DNA of 20,939 nucleotides from CAWEZN01 sp964498015 (GCA_964498015.1 CAZCFT010000042.1:1-20939), one strand, 5' to 3'. Shown: positions 6,981-15,029, counted from the stretch's first letter. The notes: generated by a model from the letters alone, not told the origin. Program-made: numbers and translations.

Positions 6981-8111
6981 TTATAGGCTGAAGGAAATTT
7001 GGGAACTATCGCTAAAAAGCATGGTGAAGCTGACTCCGGCCATGTTGGCGTCGGAACCGCTTCCACTCTGCGCCGTATTGAAATTCTGGAGTTTAATTGT
7101 AATAGTGGAGCCGTCGTTTATGGTTTTGGAATTGCTGAAATTCGCCTGTGCGCCGGAGGCATAGCGCGGACTACTGCTGTTTGCCACGGTGCTGCCGCCC
7201 CACCGAATTCTCTCATAATAGGCCGCCGGGTCGCGAACATAAGTTGCCTTCAGCCAGTCAATTGTAACATCAGATCCGGTATTGTTGGAAATATCGAACT
7301 CGACATTATCACTCCCCTCAACTTGAGCCGAGCCGGAGACATATTGAAGGCTGTTTCCGCTTGAGCCGTTTCCCGCTGCCCAGAGAGCAGAACCGAAGCG
7401 GAGGTTGTCAATGACATTTGATTTCGGCGGCATAGTGATATAGGAAATCAGAGTATCATTGGTCGGAGTGTTAACAGCCATGATAGTATGGTTGCCGATC
7501 GGAATTCCTGTGAAGCTATAATTGCCGCCGGCGGATGGATTGATGGTAGCCGTAGTTGTGCCGCCTGTGCCATCGGGGTAGGTTATAGTAATATCTACGT
7601 CGACGTTATATATGCCGGGGGGAATGCCTTCGACATCGAGAACTACCCCCTGAACGCTGTTGTTGGTCAGATCAGAGCTGGCATTGGCAATTTGCTTGGT
7701 GATATCACTCCCTGAGCCGGTGGAGATTATGGTCACTCCTCCATTGTAAGTATAAAGGACATTCCAAGCATCTTTCTTATAGTCATCGGTGGCCTGGACG
7801 AAATTATTTTTTATGTAAGGCCCTTTCCATGTGGTATATCCGCCCGGGCTGGTGACCAACGCATCAAGATTGGCTGGCAATGAGCCAACATCCCCGACAT
7901 ATCCAAAATCGACTCGACATCCATTGCTGATAATGTCCGGGTTTCCGGCGACCGCGCCAGCCAAAGCATCGAGTTCCCTTTTGGTTGATTCGATTTTTGC
8001 TGTCACGAGGGCGGAATCCATCGATTTCATGCCGACGCCTGCCAGAATACCGATGATGATGATCACCATCACCAGTTCAATAAGAGTCATTCCTTTTTGA
8101 TTGCCAAGCAT
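6981..8111 (-). CDS. GspG-like pseudopilin with large C-terminal Ig/beta extension
   Basis: A 376-residue class III (type IV pilin-like) protein. Leader MLGNQKG precedes MTLIELVMVIIIIGILAG, so the prepilin peptidase site is G7/M8 with Glu at mature position 5. A GspG-like body follows (WKGPYI at 95-100; DAWNVLYTY at 114-122; STGSGSD at 130-136). Unlike ordinary GspG (about 140 residues) it continues with a carboxypeptidase-regulatory-like Ig domain (about 155-215, with SFTGIPIGNHTI) and a beta-rich domain of about 135 residues (VEFDISNNTGSDVTIDWL, then GVSFTMLFSDSSQISFSL). The ATG at 8111 is chosen for its AGAGGG with a 7-nt spacer. An ATG at 8129 overlapping the previous stop (TGATG) is possible but has no ribosome binding site. 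The extension suggests a tip or adhesive subunit rather than a shaft subunit; that is inference. Confidence 0.85.
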   Translation of the reverse strand: MLGNQKGMTLIELVMVIIIIGILAGVGMKSMDSALVTAKIESTKRELDALAGAVAGNPDIISNGCRVDFGYVGDVGSLPANLDALVTSPGGYTTWKGPYIKNNFVQATDDYKKDAWNVLYTYNGGVTIISTGSGSDITKQIANASSDLTNNSVQGVVLDVEGIPPGIYNVDVDITITYPDGTGGTTTATINPSAGGNYSFTGIPIGNHTIMAVNTPTNDTLISYITMPPKSNVIDNLRFGSALWAAGNGSSGNSLQYVSGSAQVEGSDNVEFDISNNTGSDVTIDWLKATYVRDPAAYYERIRWGGSTVANSSSPRYASGAQANFSNSKTINDGSTITIKLQNFNTAQSGSGSDANMAGVSFTMLFSDSSQISFSL

Positions 8112-8128
8112 TTTATAGCCCTCTCTCA

Positions 8129-8611
8129 TCAAAAAGTAATTGTAATGTTCGGCGATACGCCGGTTGAGGTGATCGTCCGGGCGACAGGGTCATAAGCATA
8201 GGAATTTCCCCAGGCATCGTACAAGTAATTCTGCCCGGCGCTGTCCAGATAAGGGCCATTCCAGCCTATCCGCGTAAATTTGTCATAAGCCGAAATCGAA
8301 TCCGGCTTGGCGACCAAATCAAAGAGCTGAGAAGGCGGAAATCCGACATCCCCCTGAAAGCCACGGTCGATATATTCATTACCTGAAACCAATCGTGCAT
8401 CGCCGATGATGGCTTCTTTAATAAGCCTTAACTCGTCTTTGGTGGCGTTGATTTTTGACTGTTGCGCAAGGGAACTGAATTTGGGCGTAGCCACGACGGC
8501 CAATATGCCGAGCACAACGATGATCATCACCAATTCAATCAGAGTGAATCCCCTGTCGGTTATTGGCGCTTTATACTTAAGCGCTTTTGAGTCCAGGTGT
8601 GCTTTTCTCAT
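8129..8611 (-). CDS. GspG-like pseudopilin
   Basis: A 160-residue prepilin-like protein. After a 21-residue basic leader comes RG/FTLIELVMIIVVLGILAVVATPKF: cleavage between G21 and F22, Glu at mature position 5, then the hydrophobic assembly helix. The C-terminal part has WNGPYLDSAGQNYLYDAW followed by GNSYAYDP, which matches the GspG pattern W-x-GPYL...DxWGNxYxY of major type II pseudopilins. The leader is longer than usual. No clear ribosome binding site precedes the ATG at 8611, and the 275-bp spacer upstream carries strong hairpins. It is followed at once by the third pseudopilin, whose body resembles it (both have the W-x-GPY and DAW segments), suggesting a local duplication. Confidence 0.87.
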   Translation of the reverse strand: MRKAHLDSKALKYKAPITDRGFTLIELVMIIVVLGILAVVATPKFSSLAQQSKINATKDELRLIKEAIIGDARLVSGNEYIDRGFQGDVGFPPSQLFDLVAKPDSISAYDKFTRIGWNGPYLDSAGQNYLYDAWGNSYAYDPVARTITSTGVSPNITITF

Positions 8612-8760
8612 ATTATTGATTCTATTTAATGCGCGTATCCAATACTGCGAATTTTATCTACATGGGTCGGCAGGTGTAGGACGAATTCTTTGCGGACTCA
8701 GCGCCGCATCCATCATTGGAGAAACAGAAGGCGATTCGTAAGCGATAGTCAGTTATCATC

Positions 8761-8790
8761 TTCTGGGTTCCCGCTTTCGCGGGAATGACG
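8761..8790. repeat. REP-like palindrome (VIPAKAGTQ type)
   Basis: TTCCCGC-TTTC-GCGGGAA (8768-8785) is a perfect 7-bp stem with a 4-nt loop, flanked by TTCTGGG and TGACG. The reverse strand reads CGTCATTCCCGCGAAAGCGG onward, which translates as VIPAKAG. This small palindromic repeat is found in large numbers between genes in many unrelated bacterial genomes. It sits in the spacer between the first and second pilin genes. Confidence 0.7.
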
Positions 8791-8851
8791 CTGTAGTGCA
8801 CAATGGCGATATGATTAAAATATTCTCCAATAGCATCCGCCTCTTGACAGT

Positions 8852-8867
8852 CCCCCCTATTGGGGGG
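8852..8867. other. G/C hairpin just after the first pilin gene
   Basis: CCCCCC-TATT-GGGGGG is a perfect 6-bp all-GC stem with a 4-nt loop. It begins 20 nt past the stop codon of the minus-strand pilin gene at 8887. No U tract follows on the minus strand, so it is unlikely to be a full intrinsic terminator. It could protect the pilin mRNA 3' end and let the pilin be made in excess over downstream genes, a common arrangement for major pilins; that role is inferred. Confidence 0.45.
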
Positions 8868-8886
8868 CTCGACCCAATTTGTCAAA

Positions 8887-9318
8887 CTACCAGTTATTTT
8901 CGCCCGCGGAGCTGGTGTTCGGCCAGACTTCGCCAGTTGAGGCCTTATAGGCCCAGCCACCTCTTGATCCGACAGTCGTTCCCTTAGTCACGCCGGTCAC
9001 GATGCTATCAGGAGCGTTGGAGTCTGATTGATAAGGATTCTTGGGGAGACCTTGTTCCATCACCACGCTTGATGTCCTCAGACTGTCTATTGAGGGCCAT
9101 GAGGCTGTTCCCGTTGTTACGGCCTGATTGGCGTACCAAATAGTTATTCCGGAACGGAGTCCTCCGAGGGCGGCTCGTGCGGCGGATTCCTTTGCTTCGG
9201 ATGTAATATCCTTATACTTGGGAATGGCTACCGCCGCCAGGATACCCAGAATGACAATAATAATAACCAATTCAATCAGGGTAAATCCTTTTTGATTAAA
9301 TGGCTTGCAAAGAGACAT
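8887..9318 (-). CDS. Type IV pilin-like major (pseudo)pilin
   Basis: A 143-residue prepilin. The leader MSLCKPFNQKG is followed by FTLIELVIIIVILGILAAVA: cleavage at G11/F12 with Glu at mature position 5. The globular part carries LPKNPY (about 92-97) and GGWAYKASTGEVWPN near the end, a pattern I associate with a pilin-like subgroup distinct from GspG. The start is firm: GGAGG lies 7 nt upstream of the ATG at 9318, the best ribosome binding site in the cluster. With the hairpin after its stop and the 275-bp spacer, this suggests it is the most abundantly made subunit, but expression is not visible from sequence. It lies 80 bp after the GspF gene. Confidence 0.88.
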   Translation of the reverse strand: MSLCKPFNQKGFTLIELVIIIVILGILAAVAIPKYKDITSEAKESAARAALGGLRSGITIWYANQAVTTGTASWPSIDSLRTSSVVMEQGLPKNPYQSDSNAPDSIVTGVTKGTTVGSRGGWAYKASTGEVWPNTSSAGENNW

Positions 9319-9398
9319 ATAAAGTCCTCCAAATTAAAAAAAATTGAGATTATTCCTTTCCCTATTATCGGAAAATCGAGGGATATTCTTAATCGAAG

Positions 9399-10613
9399 CT
9401 AACCGTGGAAAACTTTAATAAGATTCCACATCGGTAGGAAAATCGCCAGGGCCACAATGAGGACAAAGACTCCCAAGACCATGGTCAAGATTGGCTCTAA
9501 GAGGGCGGTCAAGTGGCGGGATTTATAATCAACTTCTTTGGCGTAATGTTTTGCAACTTCGGCCAGCATATTTTCAAGGGAACCGCTTTCGAGGCCGATC
9601 GCTATCATCTGCAGAGCCATTTCCGGAAAGAATTTAATTTTGTCCGTCAAGCCGGACAATTCCCGCCCTTCCTTGAATGAATCGGAAAGCGTCTTAATTT
9701 CGCGGGTCAATCGTGAATTTCGGACCGTTTCGGCAAGCAGATCGAGCGATTTCACAATCGGGATACCGCTCTTCAGAAGAAGCTGAAACAGATATGCGAA
9801 ACGGGCGATATTTCCCTTGACGATCAGGTCGCCAAAGATCGGCGTTCTAAGAAGCCGGGTGTCGAAATAGAGCCTGCCTCCGGTTGAGGCATATATTTTT
9901 TTCATGGTAATTATAAGAACAGCAATTCCGGCCAGAATTAGGAACCAATAGTGAGTGACAAACTGATTTGTCCAAATCAGAGCTCTTGTCGGAGCGGGAA
10001 GCTCCGCTCCCGCAGAAGCATAAAACTGTGTAAAACGGGGAATAACAAAAGTGATTAAGACAACAAAAGCTAATGCGATCGCAGTGACAACAAAGATTGG
10101 GTAGCGGACAGCGGCCTTTATTTGGCGTTTTAATTCCAGGTCTCGTTCGAGCATGACGGCCAAAGAATCGAGAATCAGGTCCAATTTTCCTGAGGCTTCT
10201 CCGGCGGCCACAGAGGCGCAATAAATTTGGGAAAAAATTCTGGGGTATTCAGCGAGAGCGTCGGATAGAGAGCGTCCGGCCTGAATATTATTATGAATCT
10301 TGGCGATAGCGCCATTGAAATAGCTCCCCGATGGGCCTATTTTTATAATCGAAAGGGCCTTGAGAAGGGGAATGCCGGCCTGATATAAAGTGGATAGATT
10401 CCGCGTGAACAAAATCAGATCTTCATATTGTCGACTCTGAAAAAATCCGAATATTCCCGACCTTATGGTTGCTTTCAGTCCCTTTATTTCTACCGGAATC
10501 AGCTGTCGTTCTTCGAGTATCGAGGCTACCCGGGCTGGGGTATCGGCCTGAATGGTTCCTGACCGTTTCTGACCGGTCTTAGTTCTGGCGGTATATATGA
10601 ATGCCTCAGGCAT
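9399..10613 (-). CDS. gspF: GspF/PilC inner-membrane platform protein
   Basis: A 404-residue polytopic protein that couples the assembly ATPase to subunit insertion. It contains two copies of the T2SSF domain (about 70-190 and 270-395). Each has the family pattern: FTRNLSTLYQAGIPLLKAL in the first and FAYLFQLLLKSGIPIVKSL in the second, and then AGEASGKLDLIL and GLESGSLENML respectively. Membrane helices lie at about 165-192, 218-236 and 372-395. The N terminus (YTARTKTGQKRSGTI) is the usual small cytoplasmic domain. Length and layout are normal. Its ATG lies inside the end of the GspE gene (8-bp overlap), so the ATPase and platform are translated together, as in most type II secretion and pilus operons. 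Confidence 0.96.
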   Translation of the reverse strand: MPEAFIYTARTKTGQKRSGTIQADTPARVASILEERQLIPVEIKGLKATIRSGIFGFFQSRQYEDLILFTRNLSTLYQAGIPLLKALSIIKIGPSGSYFNGAIAKIHNNIQAGRSLSDALAEYPRIFSQIYCASVAAGEASGKLDLILDSLAVMLERDLELKRQIKAAVRYPIFVVTAIALAFVVLITFVIPRFTQFYASAGAELPAPTRALIWTNQFVTHYWFLILAGIAVLIITMKKIYASTGGRLYFDTRLLRTPIFGDLIVKGNIARFAYLFQLLLKSGIPIVKSLDLLAETVRNSRLTREIKTLSDSFKEGRELSGLTDKIKFFPEMALQMIAIGLESGSLENMLAEVAKHYAKEVDYKSRHLTALLEPILTMVLGVFVLIVALAIFLPMWNLIKVFHG

Positions 10614-12336
10614 TGACAGAAACCCTCGCCGGGGATCTGTCTGTTAGGACCTGTTGACCCGTTGAAGTTACCCTAAGGAGTTCCTCGAGACAGATTACGC
10701 CCTCTTTAACTTTTTCCAATCCGATCTGGAATAGCGGACGGTATCCTCTGGATAATACATAGTTCTTGATCTGCAAGTCGGAATTACCGCTGATAATCAT
10801 CTCGCTTATGGCCTCGTCGATATCAATTAATTCATAAATCCCCGTTTGCCCGCTGAAGCCGGTCATCCGACATCTGTTACACCCCACTCCCCGGCTAAAT
10901 TTGATGCCGTCTGCGAGGCTTTCCAATCCGGCGATTCGAATCTGCACTTCTTGAGGGCGGTATTCTTCAAGGCAGTCGGGGCAGTTGGTCCTGAGCAATC
11001 TTTGAGCGAGAACGCCTTTTAATGCGGATGCCACCAGATAATTCTCAATTCCCATGTCGATCAGGCGCGCAATACTGCTGGGGGCGTCATTCGTATGGAG
11101 AGTGGAAAAGACCAAGTGGCCGGTGAGCGCAGACCTTATGCCCATGGAGGCAGTTTCGGCATCTCTTATTTCGCCGATCATGATAATGTCCGGATTCTGG
11201 CGAAGTATAAAGCGCAGGGAAGATGCGAAAGTAAGGCCGGCTTTTTCATTCGTTTGCACTTGATTAATCAATGGCAGGGAATATTCTACAGGATCCTCGA
11301 CAGTAATAATATTTTTCTCCATCGAATTAATTTCTCTGAGCGCCGAATAAAGGGTGGTTGTCTTACCGCTTGAAGTAGGACCTGTGATCAGAATTAGCCC
11401 CTCTTTTTTTCGTATCAGGTTTTTCCATTTGGCAAGGAGTTCCATCGAGAATCCAAGCTGTTCCAGACCGATGCTCAGGATGCGTCTGTCGAGAAGTCTT
11501 ATCACGACCTTTTCCCCATGAATGGTCGGCAAGGTTGACACGCGCAGATCGATAATTTGGCCATCGACCATTAGATTCAGCCTGCCGTCCTGAGGGAGTC
11601 TTTTCTCGGAGACATCCATATTGGCGGCTATCTTGATTCTGGAAATCATTTCGGCTTGAAGGGCTTTTGGAGGCGAGGCCTCTTCTTTCATGACTCCATT
11701 TATCCTATAGCGGATTCTGAGTTGGTTTTCGTCCGGTTCTATATGAATATCGGAAGCCTTATCTTTCACGGCCTGAGTTATGATAATATTGACCAGTTTG
11801 ACGACCGGCGATTCGAGTTCCACTTGCGAAAAAGGTTCGCTTTCTCCGCTTCTCTTTTGTTCCGTAGCGGAGCCCGAATATCCTGCAATTACGTCATGCA
11901 TAGAGTCCGCGACTGAATAGTATTGATCTATGGCGGCATTTATTTCAGAGGGCGAGGCGATTACTCTTTTGATTTCGTGTTTGGTCAGGTATTTCAATTC
12001 GTCCACGGCGATGACATTAAGGGGGTCCGCCATGGCGACTGTCAGATTCGCTCCGATCTTGAAAACCGGAATTAGAGTGTACCGTCGAGCCACTTCGACC
12101 GGAATTAAGGCAATAATTATCGGGTCGATTATCAACGAATCCAGAGAGATTTTCGGCACCTGAAGGCGCTCGGATATCGCCTCGATTAATTGGTCTTCGG
12201 TAATATATTCATTTTCGAGCAGAAGATGGCCGAGTTTGCGGCCGGTCTTTTCCTGCTGACTAAGGGCTTCCTTAAGCTGGGCAGTAGTTAAGAACCCTTT
12301 TTCGATTAAAATATCGCCGATTCTTTTTCTTAGCAT
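10606..12336 (-). CDS. gspE: GspE/PilB-type assembly ATPase
   Basis: A 576-residue hexameric ATPase powering pseudopilus or pilus extension. It has an N-terminal MshEN-type domain (about 1-140; RIGDILIEKGFLT and GRKLGHLL are its typical repeats), which in other members can bind cyclic-di-GMP. The catalytic part contains SDIHIEP (195-201), the Walker A GPTSSGKTTT (319-328), an Asp box around 345-352 (ITVEDPVE), a Walker B region IMIGEIRDAET (385-395) and the His box STLHTND (411-417). The zinc-binding cysteines C452, C455, C486 and C489 found in extension ATPases but not in PilT retraction ATPases are present. It is the first gene of the cluster. No strong ribosome binding site precedes the ATG. 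The last 15 residues are a non-conserved tail overlapping the gspF start. Confidence 0.96.
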   Translation of the reverse strand: MLRKRIGDILIEKGFLTTAQLKEALSQQEKTGRKLGHLLLENEYITEDQLIEAISERLQVPKISLDSLIIDPIIIALIPVEVARRYTLIPVFKIGANLTVAMADPLNVIAVDELKYLTKHEIKRVIASPSEINAAIDQYYSVADSMHDVIAGYSGSATEQKRSGESEPFSQVELESPVVKLVNIIITQAVKDKASDIHIEPDENQLRIRYRINGVMKEEASPPKALQAEMISRIKIAANMDVSEKRLPQDGRLNLMVDGQIIDLRVSTLPTIHGEKVVIRLLDRRILSIGLEQLGFSMELLAKWKNLIRKKEGLILITGPTSSGKTTTLYSALREINSMEKNIITVEDPVEYSLPLINQVQTNEKAGLTFASSLRFILRQNPDIIMIGEIRDAETASMGIRSALTGHLVFSTLHTNDAPSSIARLIDMGIENYLVASALKGVLAQRLLRTNCPDCLEEYRPQEVQIRIAGLESLADGIKFSRGVGCNRCRMTGFSGQTGIYELIDIDEAISEMIISGNSDLQIKNYVLSRGYRPLFQIGLEKVKEGVICLEELLRVTSTGQQVLTDRSPARVSVNA

Positions 12337-12640
12337 TTTTGGCCTAAGTTAAATACCTGTCAAAGGGCCGGAATCCGCCTCCGGCGGAACGGCACATCAG
12401 TCGTTTAATCGGTAAGCTTGGCCAAAACCTTTAAGGGAGTGTTGCAAACCCTCGATGTTGTTAGTAAAATGGTAAGTTCGCTTCCGTCAGGTTCCGGTTC
12501 ATCCCCAAGTCAATCCACACCCGGTGCGACTGATCCGTCTAATGCCCGTCAAAAGCCGGGTTTACAACCGGGTTTACCAATTATGGGACTTTTTCAACAG
12601 GCCCCTGAGGGCAAGTTGGGAATTCATTTGAAGCTGTGAT
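12337..12640. other. Intergenic gap with hairpin and repeat
   Basis: The gap separates the stress-protein gene from gspE. A hairpin at 12367-12393 pairs GCCG...TCCGCC with GGCGGA...CGGC around TCC; it has no U tract after it on the minus strand, so it is at best a partial terminator for the stress-protein transcript. A TGTCAA at 12358-12363 is a minus-strand TTGACA, but its -10 position would fall on the gspE start codon. A plus-strand frame (TTG at 12418, end 12639) is open for 73 codons but has no ribosome binding site and contains the dispersed repeat. I do not call it a gene. Confidence 0.45.
12536..12580 (+). repeat. Composite copy of the dispersed ~23-bp repeat
   Basis: CCGTCTAATGCC (12536-12547, shared with 1884-1895) runs into CCGTCAAAAGCCGGGTTTAC plus AA (12546-12567). 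A second partial unit, CCGGGTTTACCAA (12568-12580), and then TTATGG follow. The full copy differs from the copy at 4-25 by a single base, G for A. Confidence 0.7.
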
Positions 12641-13591
12641 TCATCCAGATTGCCCTTCGGCAGTTCTAACCAACAGAAGTGGTTGGCCGGTTTTCCCAAT
12701 GATTCTTTGGGTCACGCTTCCCGTAAAGAGGGCGTCAATGCCGACTCTTCCGTGGCTTGTTATGACAATCAGGTCGGCTTGAACTTTGTCGGAATGATCC
12801 AGCAATTCTGCGACAGTATTTCCACGCAGGACTTCCGCGCGGGCATTAAGATTCTGACTTTGGCACTCACCGATGATCTCGGCCAGATATTTTTTGGAAC
12901 CTTCGACAGCCAAGTCCAGTATTGCCTTTGTCGCCATAGGAAGGAATCTGCTGGAAAGGCCTTGTTCGTCAGAGAGTTCCGATCTGGTAGGAATTACAAG
13001 TGTGAGAAACAATTCTGCCCCAAAGGCGCGGGCTATAGGCGTCACCACTTTCAATGCTAACTCGTGGCCGTGTCGACCGTCCAAAGGAACCAGAATCCGT
13101 TGGAATTTGGGCGATAATGATTTATCTGCCGATGAAGGAGGTACAAGAAGAATAGGCCACGTTCCCCTATGCAATGCCTGCTGAGCGATACTTCCAAATA
13201 ATATCTTTTTCAGTCCGCCATGGCCGTGGGTGCAGATGACGACGAAACTCGGATTCATCTCGGCGGCGTGATCGACGACGCTTTTGGCAACATCGTCTTC
13301 CTCATTGGGATGGACGTGGCTTTCGACAACAATGCCTGCGGATCTCAGCCGAGTTGAAATATTCCGGAGATATTCTTCGGCCTCGGCGACACTACGCAGG
13401 TGACGCTCCCCATGTCTGGTCGCAGGGGCTTTTTTTTCGATTACGTGTAAAAGAATGACCTCGGCGGCACAATGTGTGGCAAGCGATTCGACTATGGGCA
13501 GGACCGACTCAGCCATCGATGAACCATCAAGCGGGACCAGCAACCGCATCTTATGTTCACCGGTTTCCGGTTTTTTCATATACTCCGTCAT
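12641..13591 (-). CDS. Tandem-domain universal stress protein
   Basis: A 316-residue cytoplasmic protein made of two UspA domains. Domain 1 (about 15-152) starts MRLLVPLDGSSMAE and ends with the nucleotide-binding loop GHGGLKKILFGSIA followed by WPILLV. Domain 2 (about 162-312) starts RILVPLDG and ends GRVGIDALFTGSVTQRI then PLLLV. Both loops keep the G-x2-G-x9-G-S/T pattern of ATP-binding Usp proteins, so both domains may bind nucleotide. AAAGGA with an 8-nt spacer precedes the ATG at 13591 and overlaps the stop codon of the transporter gene 12 nt upstream, so the two genes form an operon. An internal ATG at residue 15 is a less likely start. Nramp-Usp pairing suggests a link to metal or envelope stress, but the ligand cannot be inferred. 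Confidence 0.92.
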   Translation of the reverse strand: MTEYMKKPETGEHKMRLLVPLDGSSMAESVLPIVESLATHCAAEVILLHVIEKKAPATRHGERHLRSVAEAEEYLRNISTRLRSAGIVVESHVHPNEEDDVAKSVVDHAAEMNPSFVVICTHGHGGLKKILFGSIAQQALHRGTWPILLVPPSSADKSLSPKFQRILVPLDGRHGHELALKVVTPIARAFGAELFLTLVIPTRSELSDEQGLSSRFLPMATKAILDLAVEGSKKYLAEIIGECQSQNLNARAEVLRGNTVAELLDHSDKVQADLIVITSHGRVGIDALFTGSVTQRIIGKTGQPLLLVRTAEGQSG

Positions 13592-13603
13592 TGCAATTAT
13601 CCT

Positions 13604-14920
13604 TTAGAAAAATGACTGATACAATAAAAATATATTAAGGGCAACAATCAGGGCGGCGACAATCGATGCCATGATCGTGGTAAGACTTTTATTTGTCAGC
13701 GCTCCCATGATTTCTTTTTTGGCGGTGAACATCACCAGTGGAATGAGGGCGAAAGGGATACCGAAACTGAGTATAACTTGACTCAGTACCAGTGTTCGGG
13801 TCGGGTCAAGCCCCAAGCCAATTACAATTAAGGGCGGTATCATTGTTGCGAGCCTTCGGATTGAGATATGAATCTTGCGTCGCAGGAATCCGTTCATGAT
13901 GACTTGTCCGGACATTGTGCCGACGGCGGAAGATGAAAGGCCCGAAGCCAAAAGGGAGATGCCGAATATCCAGCTTGAGGCTTTTCCCAGTAGCGGAGTC
14001 AGCGTGCGGTGGGCTTCTTCAAGAGCGCCAATTTCACTCATCCCGGCAGAATGGAAAGTGGAGGCCGACATGATTAACATGGCGGCATTAATAAGGCCGG
14101 CGGCTCCCATGGCAATAACCACATCGACAATTTCAAAATGGAAAAGACGGCGGAGATGGATAGGATTACCGGTAACGATTCTACCCTGAGTGAGCGCCGA
14201 ATGAAGATATATTACATGAGGCATGACAGTAGCGCCGAGAATTCCTGAGGCAAGAATAACGCTTTCCGTGCCGCTGAGTTGAGGGACGACCGCATGATAG
14301 GCAATATCTCCCCAGTTAGGATGACCAAGAAATGTTTCGGCGAGATAGCATACTGCTATCACTCCGACGAGAGCGGTAATTACGGCCTCCAGAGGTCGGA
14401 ATCCATATCGTTCAAGGCTGAGAATAATCATGGTCGTGACGGCGGTGAGTAAGGCGCCCCAGATTAGGGGGATATGAAAAAGAAGCTGGAATCCTATGGC
14501 GGCGCCGAGGAATTCGGCCAGATCGGTCGCCATCGCCACGATTTCCGCGATGATCCACATTCCGATAACAGTTGGTCGAGAGAATCGATTGCGGCAAAGC
14601 TCAGCGAGGTTAAATCCTGTCGCAATTCCAAGCTTGGCGGATAATGTCTGAATTAACATCGCCATGAGGTTGCTGGCGACGATGACCCAGAGAAGCATAT
14701 ATCCGAATTTGGCTCCGCCCTGAATATTGGTGGCAAAATTCCCCGGGTCCATGTAAGCCACGCTGGCAATAAAGGCCGGTCCGAGAAAGGGAAGAAGGCG
14801 CGAGAAGAATCCTCTTTTGCCGTGACCTTCAAGAACTTCGGTTGCGGCGTGGATGATTCTATCGTCCACGGCGCTGGTATGTCGTTTCTTTTCGTCTGAA
14901 TCAGATTCCAATCGGGACAT
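13604..14920 (-). CDS. mntH: Nramp-family divalent metal transporter (MntH)
   Basis: A 438-residue inner-membrane protein with about 11 helices that imports Mn2+/Fe2+ with protons. The metal-site motifs are intact: DPGN in helix 1 (58-61) and MPHVIYLHS in helix 6 (233-241), giving D58, N61 and M233. The sequences around them (FIASVAYMDPGNFATN and SGILGATVMPHVIYLH) are typical of bacterial MntH. The N terminus is a charged cytoplasmic tail of about 40 residues. The ATG at 14920 follows GGAG with almost no spacer; an in-frame GTG at 14926 is an alternative, and neither has a well-spaced ribosome binding site. It is the first gene of an operon with the stress protein, and the 170-bp region upstream is divergent with the gene at 15092. 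I see no obvious MntR/Fur/DtxR palindrome. Confidence 0.95.
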   Translation of the reverse strand: MSRLESDSDEKKRHTSAVDDRIIHAATEVLEGHGKRGFFSRLLPFLGPAFIASVAYMDPGNFATNIQGGAKFGYMLLWVIVASNLMAMLIQTLSAKLGIATGFNLAELCRNRFSRPTVIGMWIIAEIVAMATDLAEFLGAAIGFQLLFHIPLIWGALLTAVTTMIILSLERYGFRPLEAVITALVGVIAVCYLAETFLGHPNWGDIAYHAVVPQLSGTESVILASGILGATVMPHVIYLHSALTQGRIVTGNPIHLRRLFHFEIVDVVIAMGAAGLINAAMLIMSASTFHSAGMSEIGALEEAHRTLTPLLGKASSWIFGISLLASGLSSSAVGTMSGQVIMNGFLRRKIHISIRRLATMIPPLIVIGLGLDPTRTLVLSQVILSFGIPFALIPLVMFTAKKEIMGALTNKSLTTIMASIVAALIVALNIFLLYQSFF

Positions 14921-14952
14921 CTCCACAGAAAATTGGCGCTGTTTTATTCATT

Positions 14953-14980
14953 ATGATACGGCTTAAAAATAATATTCCAA
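14953..14980 (-). promoter_or_regulatory. Candidate promoter of mntH operon
   Basis: On the minus strand TTGGAA (14980-14975), a 16-bp spacer and TATCAT (14958-14953) form a plausible housekeeping promoter. It would start transcription near 14946, about 26 nt before the mntH ATG. The region is AT-rich with several T/A tracts, so other -10 choices such as CATAAT are possible. Confidence 0.4.
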
Positions 14981-15029
14981 ATATTTTCCTTTCAAGAATA
15001 ATCGACTCTTCCTAACAACAAATAATTTC

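Noticed and set aside
6971..7066. N-terminal extension of the PilM-PilN protein to 7066
   Set aside because: It would overlap the upstream pseudopilin gene by 86 bases, and the added residues are unlike PilM; the ATG at 6970 lies just after the upstream stop.
8658..8960. Minus-strand 100-codon frame containing VIPAKAGTQ
   Set aside because: It is the translation of a well-known palindromic intergenic repeat and overlaps the real pilin gene in another frame.
12335..12363. TTGACA upstream of gspE as its promoter
   Set aside because: At 17-bp spacing the -10 hexamer would be AAAAAT overlapping the start codon, so the resulting mRNA would start inside the gene.
12418..12639. Plus-strand 73-codon frame (TTG start) between the stress-protein gene and gspE
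   Set aside because: It has no ribosome binding site, it is closed by a TAA a few codons upstream, it has low-complexity composition, and its middle is the dispersed DNA repeat. More likely chance translation of repeat-bearing intergenic DNA.
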